Source of the DNA: Paenibacillus cremeus
GTDB lineage: Bacteria > Bacillota > Bacilli > Paenibacillales > NBRC-103111
Assembly: GCF_007786445.1 (NCBI RefSeq)
Contig: NZ_VNJI01000007.1
Location: 1-64,000 of the forward strand
Direction: 5' to 3'
DNA length: 64,000 bases
The translations under genes and the position numbers were made by a program. This document shows, one piece after another, positions 1-8,551 of this stretch (position 1 is its first letter; the number at the start of each line of letters is the position of its first letter). The notes beneath the pieces are model-generated. The model was not told where the DNA came from. It saw only the letters and a list, made by a program, of their open reading frames with translations, and ran no database searches.

Positions 1-170
1 TCCCATATCCTGTGCCTGATGATATTCGTGTTCCTCGGGTCGGAAGTTTGCCTCCAGCTTCCTTCAGATTCCACCTTGCAATGGACACCCTTGCTCTTGG
101 CTAGTGGTTGGCAACTACAAGCCCCCACAGCGGACTTTCACCGCCTAGTTAATCGCCATGCGTGGCGCAC
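1..170 (-). mobile_element. Group IIC intron, 5' end (truncated by window edge)
   Basis: On the minus strand the segment starting at 170 begins GTGCGCC, the GUGYG-type 5' end of group II introns. It continues with a domain I that resembles class IIC introns of the Oceanobacillus/Bacillus type: a CAAGGGTGTCC block, then TGGAATCTGAAGGAAGC, then GAGGAACACGAA and a CATCAGGCA stretch. The intron runs off the left edge, so its reverse transcriptase and domains V and VI are not visible. It lies two to three bases past the T-tract of the terminator at 173-202, the insertion preference known for class C introns. The match is from memory of the conserved sequence. Confidence 0.85.
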
Positions 171-172
171 AT

Positions 173-202
173 AAAAAAGACGACAGCACCTTCGTGCCAT
201 CG
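173..202 (-). terminator. Rho-independent terminator of the CDGSH gene, intron insertion site
   Basis: On the minus strand there is a nine-pair stem (arms 194-202 and 181-189, two G-T pairs) with a GAAG loop, followed by a TCTTTTTT tract. It ends transcription of the gene at 224-409 and sits directly against the intron 5' end at 170. Confidence 0.8.
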
Positions 203-223
203 CCTTGTCCATCTTCCGCCGCG

Positions 224-409
224 TTAAGCTCTTACTTTGCTTTCAAACTTTCCTTTGTGCGCGCCGTTACAGTAAGGCTTATTCGCGGACAGACCACATC
301 GACAGAGATAATACTGCTCTTTGGTTTCAACCGCATTGCCTTCGCCATCCAGCAGCGTCACACCGTTAACCAACAGTGGACCGTCGTCGAGAACTTTAAT
401 ATCAGCCAT
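224..409 (-). CDS. CDGSH-type iron-sulfur (2Fe-2S) small protein
   Basis: A 61-residue protein with one CDGSH-like motif near the C-terminus: CRCG, then SANKPYCNGAH, giving the Cys3-His ligand set (C-x-C ... C-x3-H) that binds a 2Fe-2S cluster in this family. The N-terminal half is a short beta-rich lead (ADIKVLDDGPLLV) typical of bacterial CDGSH proteins. The start is fixed by an AGAGGAGGTG site seven bases upstream of the ATG. The role is unknown; members of the family are linked to redox or iron homeostasis. It is followed by its own terminator and the group II intron. Confidence 0.88.
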   Translation of the reverse strand: MADIKVLDDGPLLVNGVTLLDGEGNAVETKEQYYLCRCGLSANKPYCNGAHKGKFESKVRA

Positions 410-506
410 GGGCTCACCTCCTCTCTACCCCCAATCATTACCACTAGGGCCCCGGAATAAACCCATCTCCATCACCCATGACTTAAAGAAGCAATAGCTT
501 GATTGC

Positions 507-677
507 TCAAGCTTGATTAGACTCCAAATCCATTGCGATCGGTGCTTCCGTTTCGCCGTTCAGCTGCCTGGCATATTCGCGCATCAGATCCATAGCCAGG
601 GTGTCGGCCTGATTAAGCGTCGACTCGAAATCTGCTCTTTGGCTGCTTGGCACATGTTCTTCGTGGGGCATGGACAT
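507..677 (-). CDS. Small acidic hypothetical protein (56 aa)
   Basis: An open frame of 56 codons starting at 677 with a strong AAAGGAGGAG site before the ATG. The product begins MSMPHEEHVPSSQ and ends in LESNQA. It is hydrophilic and acidic with a predicted central helix (ADTLAMDLMREYARQL). I do not recognise the family. The good ribosome binding site and the position in a row of similar small minus-strand genes support it being real. Confidence 0.6.
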   Translation of the reverse strand: MSMPHEEHVPSSQRADFESTLNQADTLAMDLMREYARQLNGETEAPIAMDLESNQA

Positions 678-726
678 GCACTCCTCCTTTTAAAAGGATA
701 GCATATCCCTGAGTTGGAATTTTATC

Positions 727-855
727 CTATTCTGCGGACTGCTGCTCCGCCTCTTTTCTCGCATCATAGAAGCACCAGCCAATGGCGACCATCACCGCTA
801 AAAAAAGCATCGTACCCATCCCCTGCCACCAGCTGGACATTACGAAATCCGCCAT
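727..855 (-). CDS. Small single-pass membrane protein (42 aa)
   Basis: The frame is open upstream to 954, but the likely start is the ATG at 855, which has CGGAGGCGA at the right distance. The 42-residue product has one hydrophobic segment (MLFLAVMVAIGWCFYDA) followed by a charged tail (RKEAEQQSAE), so it should be a single-span membrane peptide. No family recognised. The longer reading would add a second hydrophobic N-terminus but lacks a ribosome binding site. Confidence 0.6.
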   Translation of the reverse strand: MADFVMSSWWQGMGTMLFLAVMVAIGWCFYDARKEAEQQSAE

Positions 856-996
856 CGTGCTTCGCCTCCGGTTGATCTTTCTTTCTATGAATCTATGCAC
901 AAGAAGCCGGAGAAATGCATAGAATAAATAGAGAAAAACAAGAAGAAGGCCCATGCCAGAGACATGGACCCCTTCATCAAGCTTATGAGCGAATCA

Positions 997-1086
997 TTAG
1001 ATTACCCATGCACCAAGAACAATGACTAACAGAATAAAGAGCACGAGGATCGTGCCAGTCGAAGTAAAGCCTTTTGCGTAGCTCAT
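997..1086 (-). CDS. YjcZ-family sporulation peptide (29 aa)
   Basis: A 29-codon gene with a GAAGGAGGA site upstream of the ATG at 1086. The product starts MSYAKGF and is then almost entirely a hydrophobic helix (TILVLFILLVIVLGAWVI). This layout, a short polar Gly/Tyr-containing start and a single C-terminal membrane helix, is that of the YjcZ/YjcM-like sporulation peptides of spore-forming Bacillales (TIGR01732-like). It is too short for ordinary ORF finders and supports a spore-forming host. Confidence 0.75.
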   Translation of the reverse strand: MSYAKGFTSTGTILVLFILLVIVLGAWVI

Positions 1087-1253
1087 GTGACATCCTCCTT
1101 CCGCCTTAGCTTCTGTATTGTATGAAGGATAATGGCGGATGGAATGGACGCTTTAGAAAATGGGCGTTTCATCAGGGGGACTTTGACGTTCCATCGGAGA
1201 AAAGCTTGTCATAGGATGACATCTATTGAGACGAGGGCATCTATTGCTTTCGT

Positions 1254-1838
1254 CTATTGGTGTTTGGCGAACCAAAGCGAAGCCTCCGCATCCCATACTC
1301 GCCGAATAGTCGGTGCTCCTGCTTCGGTTTCAAAGATCAACTGAAACACATTCGGATTCGTCAGCCCCTTCCACTCCGCAAAGCCGACACGTGGATCGTA
1401 ATGCTTGAGCAGTAAGGTCAGCAGAGCTCCGTGGGTTACTACCAGGCATTCCGACTCCGGACGTGCCAAGAGCTCCTGCAGCACCTCGATACCTCTTCGC
1501 ATCGCCTCATAAGAGGATTCGCCGCCTGGAAATGCAAGATGCAGATCGTCATATGTCCGCTTCAGCCGATCCATCCAATCCGGCATCGATTCGGTAGACA
1601 GCACCCGCTCCTCAAGCCGAGCATCAACCTGAAGTTTGCAAGCTCTCTGCTCGCAGAAAGGACGTATCGTCTCCACCGCACGCACAAAGGGGCTGCTTAC
1701 CACCACCTCGACGGCGGCCGTATGCTTCAAAAATTCCGCAAGCTCCTCCGCTTGCCTCCGGCCTTCGACCGTAAGCAGGGCGTCCGGCTCTTGTCCCTCC
1801 GCCTTGCAATGGCGAACCAGGTAGATCGTCTTTACCAC
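1254..1838 (-). CDS. Histidine phosphatase (phosphoglycerate mutase) superfamily protein
   Basis: The catalytic RHG-type motif is at the N-terminus (TIYLVRHCKAEG, where the usual RHGE reads RHCKAE). It is followed by LTVEGRRQAEELA, a VVVSSPFVRAVET block and a second histidine in VVTHGALLTLLL, all characteristic of the two-histidine phosphatase fold. The frame stays open up to 2012, but a GTG at 1838 preceded by AAGGAGG eleven bases upstream gives a 194-residue product starting just before the motif, so that start is preferred. The substrate cannot be read from sequence. The gene is divergent from the YwaF-like gene. Confidence 0.85.
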   Translation of the reverse strand: MVKTIYLVRHCKAEGQEPDALLTVEGRRQAEELAEFLKHTAAVEVVVSSPFVRAVETIRPFCEQRACKLQVDARLEERVLSTESMPDWMDRLKRTYDDLHLAFPGGESSYEAMRRGIEVLQELLARPESECLVVTHGALLTLLLKHYDPRVGFAEWKGLTNPNVFQLIFETEAGAPTIRRVWDAEASLWFAKHQ

Positions 1839-1965
1839 AAGCGCTGCAGCCTCCTTGATTCTTAAGTTCATATGGCGCGGGTTTGCAGCATAGGCTGGAT
1901 GGAAACAATACAAGAAGCCGCCGCCGGCCAACCTTCCCACCCAAAAAAGAAAGGAGCCGCATCCC

Positions 1966-2691
1966 ATGGACTGGTTGTCCCAAACCCCGTTTCCTTTCAC
2001 TATGTTCAGCACTCAGCATTTTGTACCCCTTGCCGTCATTATGCTCTCCATCGGGCTGCTCTACCGGTATCAAGCGGTGTTCCGCCACCGTCTGGCCTGG
2101 AAGCAAACCGTAAAATACGGCCTAAGCTCGCTGCTGCTATTGTTTGAGCTGATCTTGTACGGCTGGTACTTTTATTACCACCAGTTTACCGCTGCGGATA
2201 CGCTCCCTCTTCAGCTGTGCAGCATCAGCTACATCCTGACCATCGTGCTGCTCCTATTTCCCTTCCAGCTGCTGTATGAGTTCTTATACTTTGCCGGCGT
2301 AGCCGGTGCGCTTCAGGCTCTGCTGACGCCGGCAGCGATTTTGTCGGGGTTTCCGCATTTTACGTATTTTTATTTTTTCCTTGGCCATGGGGCCATCGTG
2401 TGGGTCGCGTTGTACATGACTTGGGTGCATGGTTATAGACCGACTTGGCGCTCGATCTGGCGAGCTCTGCTGCTTTTGAACGGTCTGCTTGCCGTCATTA
2501 TACCAGTAAACTGGATCACTGGCGGCAATTATTTCTTCATTGCGGAGAAGCCTGCCGGCGATACCCTGCTGAATTATTTAGGCCCTTGGCCTTGGTATGT
2601 CATCGCCTTGGAGGGTGTTGCCGTGGTGATGTTTATTCTGCTGTACTTGCCGTTTCAGCTTCGCCGTCTCCGTCGTCCGAAAGGGGAATAA
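1966..2691 (+). CDS. TIGR02206 (YwaF-like) integral membrane protein
   Basis: A 241-residue protein with about six or seven transmembrane segments. The landmarks are those of the YwaF family: DTLPLQLCSISYIL in the middle, PHFTYFYFFLGHG after it, NWITGGNYFF, and a terminal LGPWPWYVIALEG before a basic tail. GAAAGGAGC precedes the start. Function is unknown; it should sit in the cytoplasmic membrane. Its 3' end overlaps the end of the convergent gene at 2633-2914 by 59 bases. Confidence 0.85.
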   Translation: MDWLSQTPFPFTMFSTQHFVPLAVIMLSIGLLYRYQAVFRHRLAWKQTVKYGLSSLLLLFELILYGWYFYYHQFTAADTLPLQLCSISYILTIVLLLFPFQLLYEFLYFAGVAGALQALLTPAAILSGFPHFTYFYFFLGHGAIVWVALYMTWVHGYRPTWRSIWRALLLLNGLLAVIIPVNWITGGNYFFIAEKPAGDTLLNYLGPWPWYVIALEGVAVVMFILLYLPFQLRRLRRPKGE

Positions 2692-2914
2692 AAGCCTTGG
2701 CCTGCCTCAGCTGCTGAGTGAAAATCAGGGTAGTGACATATTTCCTCGCGTCGGCGTTGAGCAGCAGCAGCACCTCTTGCTCCACGTTTTTATCCTTGCT
2801 AAAACGAACCTCGGTTCCATCCAAGCTTTCCCGCAGCCCCCGAATGGCAAAACCACTGGACAAAATGCGATCGACCGCCTCTTTTTCGCGAACAAATTCA
2901 TCATAGATGGACAT
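2633..2914 (-). CDS. Unknown 93-aa protein, last gene of the pyrimidine catabolism operon
   Basis: A 93-residue soluble protein starting MSIYDEFVREKEAVDRIL, with an alternation of helices and strands and an acidic C-terminus. It begins three bases after the hydA stop codon, and its GGGAGGCGCG ribosome site overlaps that stop, so it is probably translationally coupled to hydA. No family is recognised. The operon position suggests a role in reductive pyrimidine degradation or its control, which is inference. Its 3' end overlaps the convergent membrane protein gene. Confidence 0.7.
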   Translation of the reverse strand: MSIYDEFVREKEAVDRILSSGFAIRGLRESLDGTEVRFSKDKNVEQEVLLLLNADARKYVTTLIFTQQLRQAKAFIPLSDDGDGEAETASTAE

Positions 2915-2917
2915 CGT

Positions 2918-4342
2918 TCACGCGCCTCCCATCGTCTGCTCTTTGACCGGCAGCTTCTCCGGCTGATTGAACCGTTTGCGCTGCAGGTACTGCCCAGACC
3001 CCGGTTGACCGACAAACTGTTTGTCGCGGACAATAAACTCGCCCCGCACTAAAACCGACACAGGCTCTCCCGTAATTTCCAGTCCCTCGAACGCATTATA
3101 ATCCACCTTCATGTGGTGCGTCTCAGCCGAAATCGTTCGCTTACAGTGCGGGTCGAAAATGACGATATCCGCGTCGCTGCCGATGGCGATCGTGCCTTTT
3201 TGCGGGAAAAGACCGAATAGCTTGGCGCTGCTGGTGGCGATGACATCGACGAATTGATGGAGAGACAGCCTCCCCTTGTGAACCCCCTCCGAGTACAAAA
3301 TGCTGAAACGATCTTCAATCGTCGGCCCGCCGTTCGGGATTTTAGAAAAGTCCCCCAGGCCTAAATCCTTCTGCCCGTTAAAATTAAATGAGCACTGGTC
3401 GGAGCCGACCGTTTGCAGCGACCCGCTCCACAGAGCGTTCCACAGCACGTCTTGGTTCCACTTTTCCCGAAGCGGCGGCGACCACACGTATTTTGCCCCC
3501 TCAAAGCCCGGCTTCGCCAAGCTCGATTGATCCAGCATCAAATATTGCGGACAAGTCTCTCCATAGACGCGCAGCCCTTTTTTCCGCGCCTCCTCGATCT
3601 TCCATACCGCTTCGGCACAGGTGACGTGCACCACATACAGCTGCGAGTCCGCCAGCTCGGTAAGGGCCGCCGCCCGGCCTGTCGCCTCCCCTTCCAGCAC
3701 CGGAGGGCGGGTCAGCGCATGATAGATCGGCTCCGTTTGCCCTTCGGACAACGCCTTCTCGATCAGGTAGGCGATCACGTCGCCGTTCTCCGCATGCACC
3801 ATGACGAGCGCGCCATGCTCTTTGGCCAGCTGCAGTGTTTTGAACAGCGTGCCGTCGTCAGCTTGGAAGACGTTCTTATACGCCATGAACACCTTGAGGG
3901 AAGTAATGCCTTCCTCCTCGATCATTTGGGGCAGCTCGAACAGCACGTCATCGTTCACTTCGCCGATCATCAGATGAAACCCGTAGTCTATGACCGCTTT
4001 TCCCTTGGATTTGGCGTGCCAGGCCTCAACCGCTTTGCTCAGGGGCGCATCCTTGGACGTGAGGCAAAAATCGATGATCGTCGTCGTGCCCCCAAACGCC
4101 GCCGCGATCGTCCCTGACTCAAAATCATCAGCCGTCACCGTCCCGCCAAAAGGCATATCCAGGTGCGTATGCGGATCGATCCCGCCCGGGAAAACATAGC
4201 AGCCTGAAGCATCGACGATCTCCGCGTTTTGCGCATCCAGATCGACGCCGATCATGACAATAACCCCGTCCTCGATCAAAATATCGCCGAAATACGTATC
4301 CGACGCAGTGACGATGGTGCCATTTTTAATGACCTTTTTCAT
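2918..4342 (-). CDS. hydA: Dihydropyrimidinase
   Basis: A 474-residue amidohydrolase that opens the ring of dihydrouracil or dihydrothymine to the N-carbamoyl beta-amino acid. The metal ligands are visible: the HxH pair at residues 58 and 60 (DPHTHLD), the lysine at about 150 in SLKVFMAY that is carboxylated in the family, and the later His in VHAEN and VVHVTC. The segment usually GSDHC reads GSDQC here. The length is normal for the family. It follows preA by three bases and has AAGGAGG before its ATG. D-hydantoinases share this fold, but the preTA and carbamoyl-amidohydrolase neighbours point to pyrimidines. Confidence 0.93.
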   Translation of the reverse strand: MKKVIKNGTIVTASDTYFGDILIEDGVIVMIGVDLDAQNAEIVDASGCYVFPGGIDPHTHLDMPFGGTVTADDFESGTIAAAFGGTTTIIDFCLTSKDAPLSKAVEAWHAKSKGKAVIDYGFHLMIGEVNDDVLFELPQMIEEEGITSLKVFMAYKNVFQADDGTLFKTLQLAKEHGALVMVHAENGDVIAYLIEKALSEGQTEPIYHALTRPPVLEGEATGRAAALTELADSQLYVVHVTCAEAVWKIEEARKKGLRVYGETCPQYLMLDQSSLAKPGFEGAKYVWSPPLREKWNQDVLWNALWSGSLQTVGSDQCSFNFNGQKDLGLGDFSKIPNGGPTIEDRFSILYSEGVHKGRLSLHQFVDVIATSSAKLFGLFPQKGTIAIGSDADIVIFDPHCKRTISAETHHMKVDYNAFEGLEITGEPVSVLVRGEFIVRDKQFVGQPGSGQYLQRKRFNQPEKLPVKEQTMGGA

Positions 4343-4345
4343 CGC

Positions 4346-5671
4346 TTAGCCAGCCTCCTTTTCCGATTCCGATGTCGCACCTGGTTCCTGCTCCGTTAGG
4401 GCCGATTCCCGCATCAGCCGTTCCACCGCTTTTTGTCGGTCGTTCCAGCTCATCGAAGGTTCGTCTCCCGGCACCTCGACCATCTCAATCGCTCCGTCTA
4501 CCGGGCAGACGATGGAACAGAGATTACAGCCGACGCAGTCGTCTTCGCGTACCTTCAGCATCGGTTTGCCCTCGGCATTCGTCAGCCGGTCAATGCATTG
4601 ATGGGCAGTGTCTTCGCAGGCAATATGGCATTTGTTGCAGTTAATACAGGTGTCTGTGTTGATCCGCGCGACGATCTTATAATTCAAATCAAGATCCCCC
4701 CAGCTGGAATACCGGCTCACGGATTGCCCGACCAGCTGCATCACCGAGACAATGCCTTTTTCATCGAGGTAGTTGTTCAGCCCATCGATCATTTCTTCGA
4801 CGATGTGGAACCCATGATGCATGGCCGCCGTACAAATTTGCACCCCGCTCGCACCCATAAGCATAAATTCAGCCGCATCCTGCCAGCTGGAGATCCCTCC
4901 GATCCCGGAGATCGGGACACCGACCCGCGGATCTTTGGCGCACTCCGCCACCATGCTCAGCGCAATCGGCTTGACGGCCGGTCCGCAGTAGCCCCCGTGA
5001 GCCCCTTTGCCTGCGACATGGGGAATCGTGTTCCACGTATCCAGATCGACGCCTGCTAGGCTGTTGATCGTGTTGATCAAGCTGATCGCATCCGCACCGC
5101 CAAGTACGGCATGTCGTGCAGTAACGGTAATGTCCGTAATGTTGGGCGTCAGCTTCACGATGACTGGCGTCTGAGCAACCTCCTTGACCCACATCGTCTG
5201 CAGCTCAATCAGGTCCGGCTGCTGGCCCGAGGCCGAGCCCATCCCCCGCTCCGCCATGCCGTGCGGACAGCCGAAGTTCAGCTCCAGCCCGTCGACGCCG
5301 ATCGCTTCTACGCGTTTGACGATTTCATGCCATTTTTCCCGCTTGGGCTCGACCATCAGGGAGACGATCAGCGCATGCTTCGGAAATTTTTTCTTTGTTT
5401 CATAAATCTCCTTCAGGTTGACCTCCAGCGGCCGATCGGTGATGAGCTCGATATTGTTAAAGCCGGCGACGCGCTGACCGCCAAAATGCACCGCCGCAAA
5501 CCGCGAAGACGTGTTGATGATCGGCTCCCCTAGCGTTTTCCAGACGGCGCCGCCCCAGCCCGCTTCAAACGCACGCTGCACCTGATAGCCCGTATTCGTT
5601 GGGGGCGCGGACGCCAGCCAGAACGGATTGGGCGATTCGATGCCGGCAAATCGGATGCGTAAATCGGCCAT
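4346..5671 (-). CDS. preA: NAD-dependent dihydropyrimidine dehydrogenase, subunit PreA
   Basis: The catalytic FMN subunit of the enzyme that reduces uracil or thymine. Residues 1-300 form a dihydroorotate-dehydrogenase-like barrel (ESPNPFWLASAPPT at the start, LELNFGCPHG, VKLTPNITD, SGIGGI). Two ferredoxin-type 4Fe-4S motifs follow at about 340-395 (CINCNKCHIAC and CVGCNLCSIVC). The ATG at 5671 has AAGGAGG upstream; the frame is open to 5740 but the extension does not resemble the family. It lies between preT and hydA in one tight operon and should pair with PreT. Confidence 0.94.
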   Translation of the reverse strand: MADLRIRFAGIESPNPFWLASAPPTNTGYQVQRAFEAGWGGAVWKTLGEPIINTSSRFAAVHFGGQRVAGFNNIELITDRPLEVNLKEIYETKKKFPKHALIVSLMVEPKREKWHEIVKRVEAIGVDGLELNFGCPHGMAERGMGSASGQQPDLIELQTMWVKEVAQTPVIVKLTPNITDITVTARHAVLGGADAISLINTINSLAGVDLDTWNTIPHVAGKGAHGGYCGPAVKPIALSMVAECAKDPRVGVPISGIGGISSWQDAAEFMLMGASGVQICTAAMHHGFHIVEEMIDGLNNYLDEKGIVSVMQLVGQSVSRYSSWGDLDLNYKIVARINTDTCINCNKCHIACEDTAHQCIDRLTNAEGKPMLKVREDDCVGCNLCSIVCPVDGAIEMVEVPGDEPSMSWNDRQKAVERLMRESALTEQEPGATSESEKEAG

Positions 5672-5705
5672 CCTGCCATCCTCCTTATAGAAGAAAATAT
5701 GATGA

Positions 5706-7085
5706 TTACCCTTTCGGCACCAAGTCCAAGCTACTTGCAATGGCTCGCGCTACGCGCTTGCCTTGCTCCGCCGCCGACACGACCATCGCCTCGCCTTGCC
5801 CGCGTCCGAAGACAATATCCCCAGCGGCGTAAATGCGCGGATTGGAGGTCTGATGCGATTGTGGATCGATCTGCACTACGCCGCGATCATGCGCAAGGCC
5901 GAGCAGATCGATGAGCTGCTGGTGCCGCTCTTGGCCGATCGCGACAATGACGGCATCTACCGGCAGCTCGAATTCTGAGCCTTCGACCGGTACGGGGATG
6001 GGTCGACCGTCCTTGCCGGCTTCCTGTGACAGCTCCATCCGCACGCATTGCAGGTGGGTCACCTTGCCTGAGCTATCGCCTATGATCCGCTTAGGAGCCG
6101 CAAGCCAGCTGAATTCGACGCTATCCTGCTTGGCAAATTCGTATTCAAACTCATACGCTGTCATTTCCTCTTTCGTGCGCCTGTATACGATTTTGACATT
6201 GGCTGCTCCAAGCCGCACCGAACAGGTAGCCGCGTCGATCGCCGTATTGCCCGCTCCGATCACAGCCACCCTGGCGCCTTGCAGGGGAATCGGCGGCAAA
6301 TCTGTCTTCGTGTGCTCCACGAAACGGATGGCGTCATAGACGCCCGCCAGCTCCTCTCCCTCGATGCCCAGCCGAGGTACATAGCTCATGCCGGCGGCAA
6401 GCACGATCGCGTCATAGCCATCGAGCAGCTCCGCGACAGGCACATCGACGCCCACCTTCACACCTGTTCGAATCTGCACGCCCAGCTTCTCCACCTGCTC
6501 GACCTCCCACAGCGAGACCTCCTGCGGCAGCCGGAAGGAAACAATGCCATGCGTGTTCAGTCCGCCGGCCTGCGGCTTGGCTTCGTAAATCACGACCGAG
6601 AAGCCGCTGAGCGCCAGCTCCCGCGCGGCCGACAGCCCAGCCGGGCCACCGCCGATGACGGCGACCTTCTTGCCGTTGGGCGCTCCGGCCGTGAACAACG
6701 TGCGGCCGCTTGCGATTGCCCAATCGGTCGCATAGCGCTGCAGCAGGCCAATCCGAATCGGCTTCGAGGCATCGTTCAGCACACAGGCGCCCTCGCAGAG
6801 CACCTCAGTGGGGCAGACGCGGGAGCAGCTAGCCCCCACCGGATTCGACTGCATGATCGTCGTGGCCGCGCCTCGAAGATTATCGGTGGCGATGCGCTTA
6901 ATAAACGATGGAATATTAATGCCTGTCGGACAGGCCTGAATACAGGGGGCGTCATAGCAGTACAGACAGCGATTGGATTCTTCCATCGCCGCTTTGCGGG
7001 TTAAGCCCGGGACAACCTCGGCAAAATTGCAGCGAAGCTGCTCGGGAGGGAGCGTTCCGGGAGACGTTCGGGGTCCGTGGTCCAT
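5706..7085 (-). CDS. preT: NAD-dependent dihydropyrimidine dehydrogenase, subunit PreT
   Basis: A 459-residue flavoprotein of the glutamate synthase small-subunit type that passes electrons between NAD(P)H and PreA. The N-terminal 4Fe-4S region has CLYCYDAPCIQACP and then CSRVCPTEVLCEGAC. An FAD Rossmann motif follows (VIGGGPAGLSAA at about 142) and a second dinucleotide motif (VAVIGAGNTAID at about 270), with a closing FAD motif (IYAAGDIVFG). It starts five bases after the amidohydrolase stop. Together with preA it is the first step of the reductive pathway. Confidence 0.93.
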   Translation of the reverse strand: MDHGPRTSPGTLPPEQLRCNFAEVVPGLTRKAAMEESNRCLYCYDAPCIQACPTGINIPSFIKRIATDNLRGAATTIMQSNPVGASCSRVCPTEVLCEGACVLNDASKPIRIGLLQRYATDWAIASGRTLFTAGAPNGKKVAVIGGGPAGLSAARELALSGFSVVIYEAKPQAGGLNTHGIVSFRLPQEVSLWEVEQVEKLGVQIRTGVKVGVDVPVAELLDGYDAIVLAAGMSYVPRLGIEGEELAGVYDAIRFVEHTKTDLPPIPLQGARVAVIGAGNTAIDAATCSVRLGAANVKIVYRRTKEEMTAYEFEYEFAKQDSVEFSWLAAPKRIIGDSSGKVTHLQCVRMELSQEAGKDGRPIPVPVEGSEFELPVDAVIVAIGQERHQQLIDLLGLAHDRGVVQIDPQSHQTSNPRIYAAGDIVFGRGQGEAMVVSAAEQGKRVARAIASSLDLVPKG

Positions 7086-7090
7086 GGCGA

Positions 7091-8356
7091 TTATCCATCC
7101 TTTCCCTGCGCGTCGAGAATAAGCTTCAGCGCGGTTTGATACAGCAGCTCCGTTCCTGTCGCAATGTCAGCTTTGCTTGCATACTCCTTCGGATTATGGC
7201 TGATCCCCTCCCGGCAGCGAACAAAAATCATACTGTAGTCGCAATAATAGGACATCGCGAGCGAGTCATGGAACGGACCGCTCATGAGCTCGGGCGGCGG
7301 CGCCAGCTCCATCGTCTGTGCAGCCTCACGGATGGCGCTCTTGAGCCGCTTGGCGCAATAGCGCGGCTCGCTGTTCGTATCCTCGCGAATCTCGTAGCGA
7401 AGCCCGTGCTCTTGCGCCGTGGCATCCAACAGCTCGCGCAGCTGCTGCTCCAGCCGGTTCCTGCGTGCCAGATCAATATCGCGCAAATCGACGGTGAACT
7501 GCACATGCTCCGGAATGATGTTGCGGGAATCCGGGAATACCTTCAGCGACCCTACGGTCCCGACCGTAGGCGCCCCCGGCTCGCTCACCGCAAGCGCCCG
7601 CAGTCCTGAGATGACCTGTGCTGCGCCGACAAGCGCATCCTTTCTCAGCGGCATGGGCACGGATCCGGCATGTCCTGCGAACCCGTACAGATCCACCGTC
7701 CACCACAGCGGTCCGGCGATACCGGTCACAATACCGACTGGAGCGTCCAGCGCCTCCAGCACCGGTCCCTGCTCAATGTGCAGCTCCAGGAAGGCTCCCA
7801 CATTCCCCGGCTCATACTCGCATTCAGCGAAGCGCTCGGGATCGCCTCCAAAGGCCAGCAGCGCATCTCTCCGGGTCACGCCGTGCTTGTCGGCTCGCTC
7901 CAGCTCGCCCTCCTCCAGCCTCCCGAGCAGCCCGCGCACACCGAACAGCCCTTTGTTAAACCGGCAGCCCTCCTCATCGCAAAACGACGCCACCTCGATC
8001 GGAAACGGGGGCACGATCTCTTGTTCCACAAGCGTCTGCACCACTTCAAGCGCGCCGATCACTCCAACGATTCCATCGAATCGACCCGCATAGGGCTGCG
8101 TATCAATATGTGAACCCAACATGAGCGCCGGCGCACCGGGATTCCCCCCCTCCATTCGAGCGATCAAATTGCCAAACGCGTCGATGCGAGCCATGAGACC
8201 AGCTTCCTCCATCCAGCCCTTGACCAGCTCTACCGCCTCACGGTCTTCCGGAGAGAGCGCCAGACGGCATACTCCCGTGTCGCTAATCTTGCCAATCTCG
8301 GCCAGTCGGTTTATCCGCTGTTCAACGCGATCCGCGTTAATCGTCGATTCTCGCAT
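7091..8356 (-). CDS. M20-family carbamoyl-amidohydrolase (likely beta-ureidopropionase)
   Basis: A 421-residue zinc hydrolase of the hydantoinase/carbamoylase type. Visible motifs are GSHIDTQPYAGRFDG (metal His and Asp), FCDEEGCRF (catalytic Glu), ELHIEQGPVLE and the C-terminal SHNPKEYAS. In this operon the likely reaction is hydrolysis of N-carbamoyl-beta-alanine to beta-alanine, CO2 and ammonia. Allantoate amidohydrolase and L-carbamoylase are close relatives, so the substrate is inferred from context. The ATG at 8356 is chosen because GGAGGG stands six bases before it, while the ATG at 8362 touches the ribosome site. First gene of the five-gene operon. Confidence 0.88.
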   Translation of the reverse strand: MRESTINADRVEQRINRLAEIGKISDTGVCRLALSPEDREAVELVKGWMEEAGLMARIDAFGNLIARMEGGNPGAPALMLGSHIDTQPYAGRFDGIVGVIGALEVVQTLVEQEIVPPFPIEVASFCDEEGCRFNKGLFGVRGLLGRLEEGELERADKHGVTRRDALLAFGGDPERFAECEYEPGNVGAFLELHIEQGPVLEALDAPVGIVTGIAGPLWWTVDLYGFAGHAGSVPMPLRKDALVGAAQVISGLRALAVSEPGAPTVGTVGSLKVFPDSRNIIPEHVQFTVDLRDIDLARRNRLEQQLRELLDATAQEHGLRYEIREDTNSEPRYCAKRLKSAIREAAQTMELAPPPELMSGPFHDSLAMSYYCDYSMIFVRCREGISHNPKEYASKADIATGTELLYQTALKLILDAQGKDG

Positions 8357-8551
8357 TCGCATCCCTCCAATGTTCTCGATTCAACGGTTGCAGCATGTGA
8401 CATTGCAATACCACATACATATAGGGAAGACTCGGAAAATATTTCATTTCCGCTCCTATAATGTTTGAATTTTTAGATAATTTATCAACTGGCTATGGTA
8501 TATTGAATAAAATAGAGTGCTAGATTCTGCCAAAAAAAGCGGGGGATGTGC
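8357..8551. promoter_or_regulatory. Divergent control region between the pyrimidine operon and pucR-like gene
   Basis: An AT-rich stretch (roughly 8455-8520) lies between the divergent amidohydrolase and PucR-type genes and must hold both promoters. I could not assign a convincing -35/-10 pair or a PucR box by eye. The region is inferred from gene orientation only. Confidence 0.4.

Noticed and set aside
158..460. 100-codon open frame on the plus strand at the left edge
   Set aside because: Antisense to the CDGSH gene and the intron 5' end; no ribosome binding site.
3413..4117. 234-codon open frame on the plus strand
   Set aside because: It lies entirely antisense to hydA, is rich in Arg, Gln and His as expected from a mirrored GC-rich gene, and has no ribosome binding site.
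6279..7004. 241-codon open frame on the plus strand
   Set aside because: Antisense to preT, whose iron-sulfur and FAD motifs are unmistakable.
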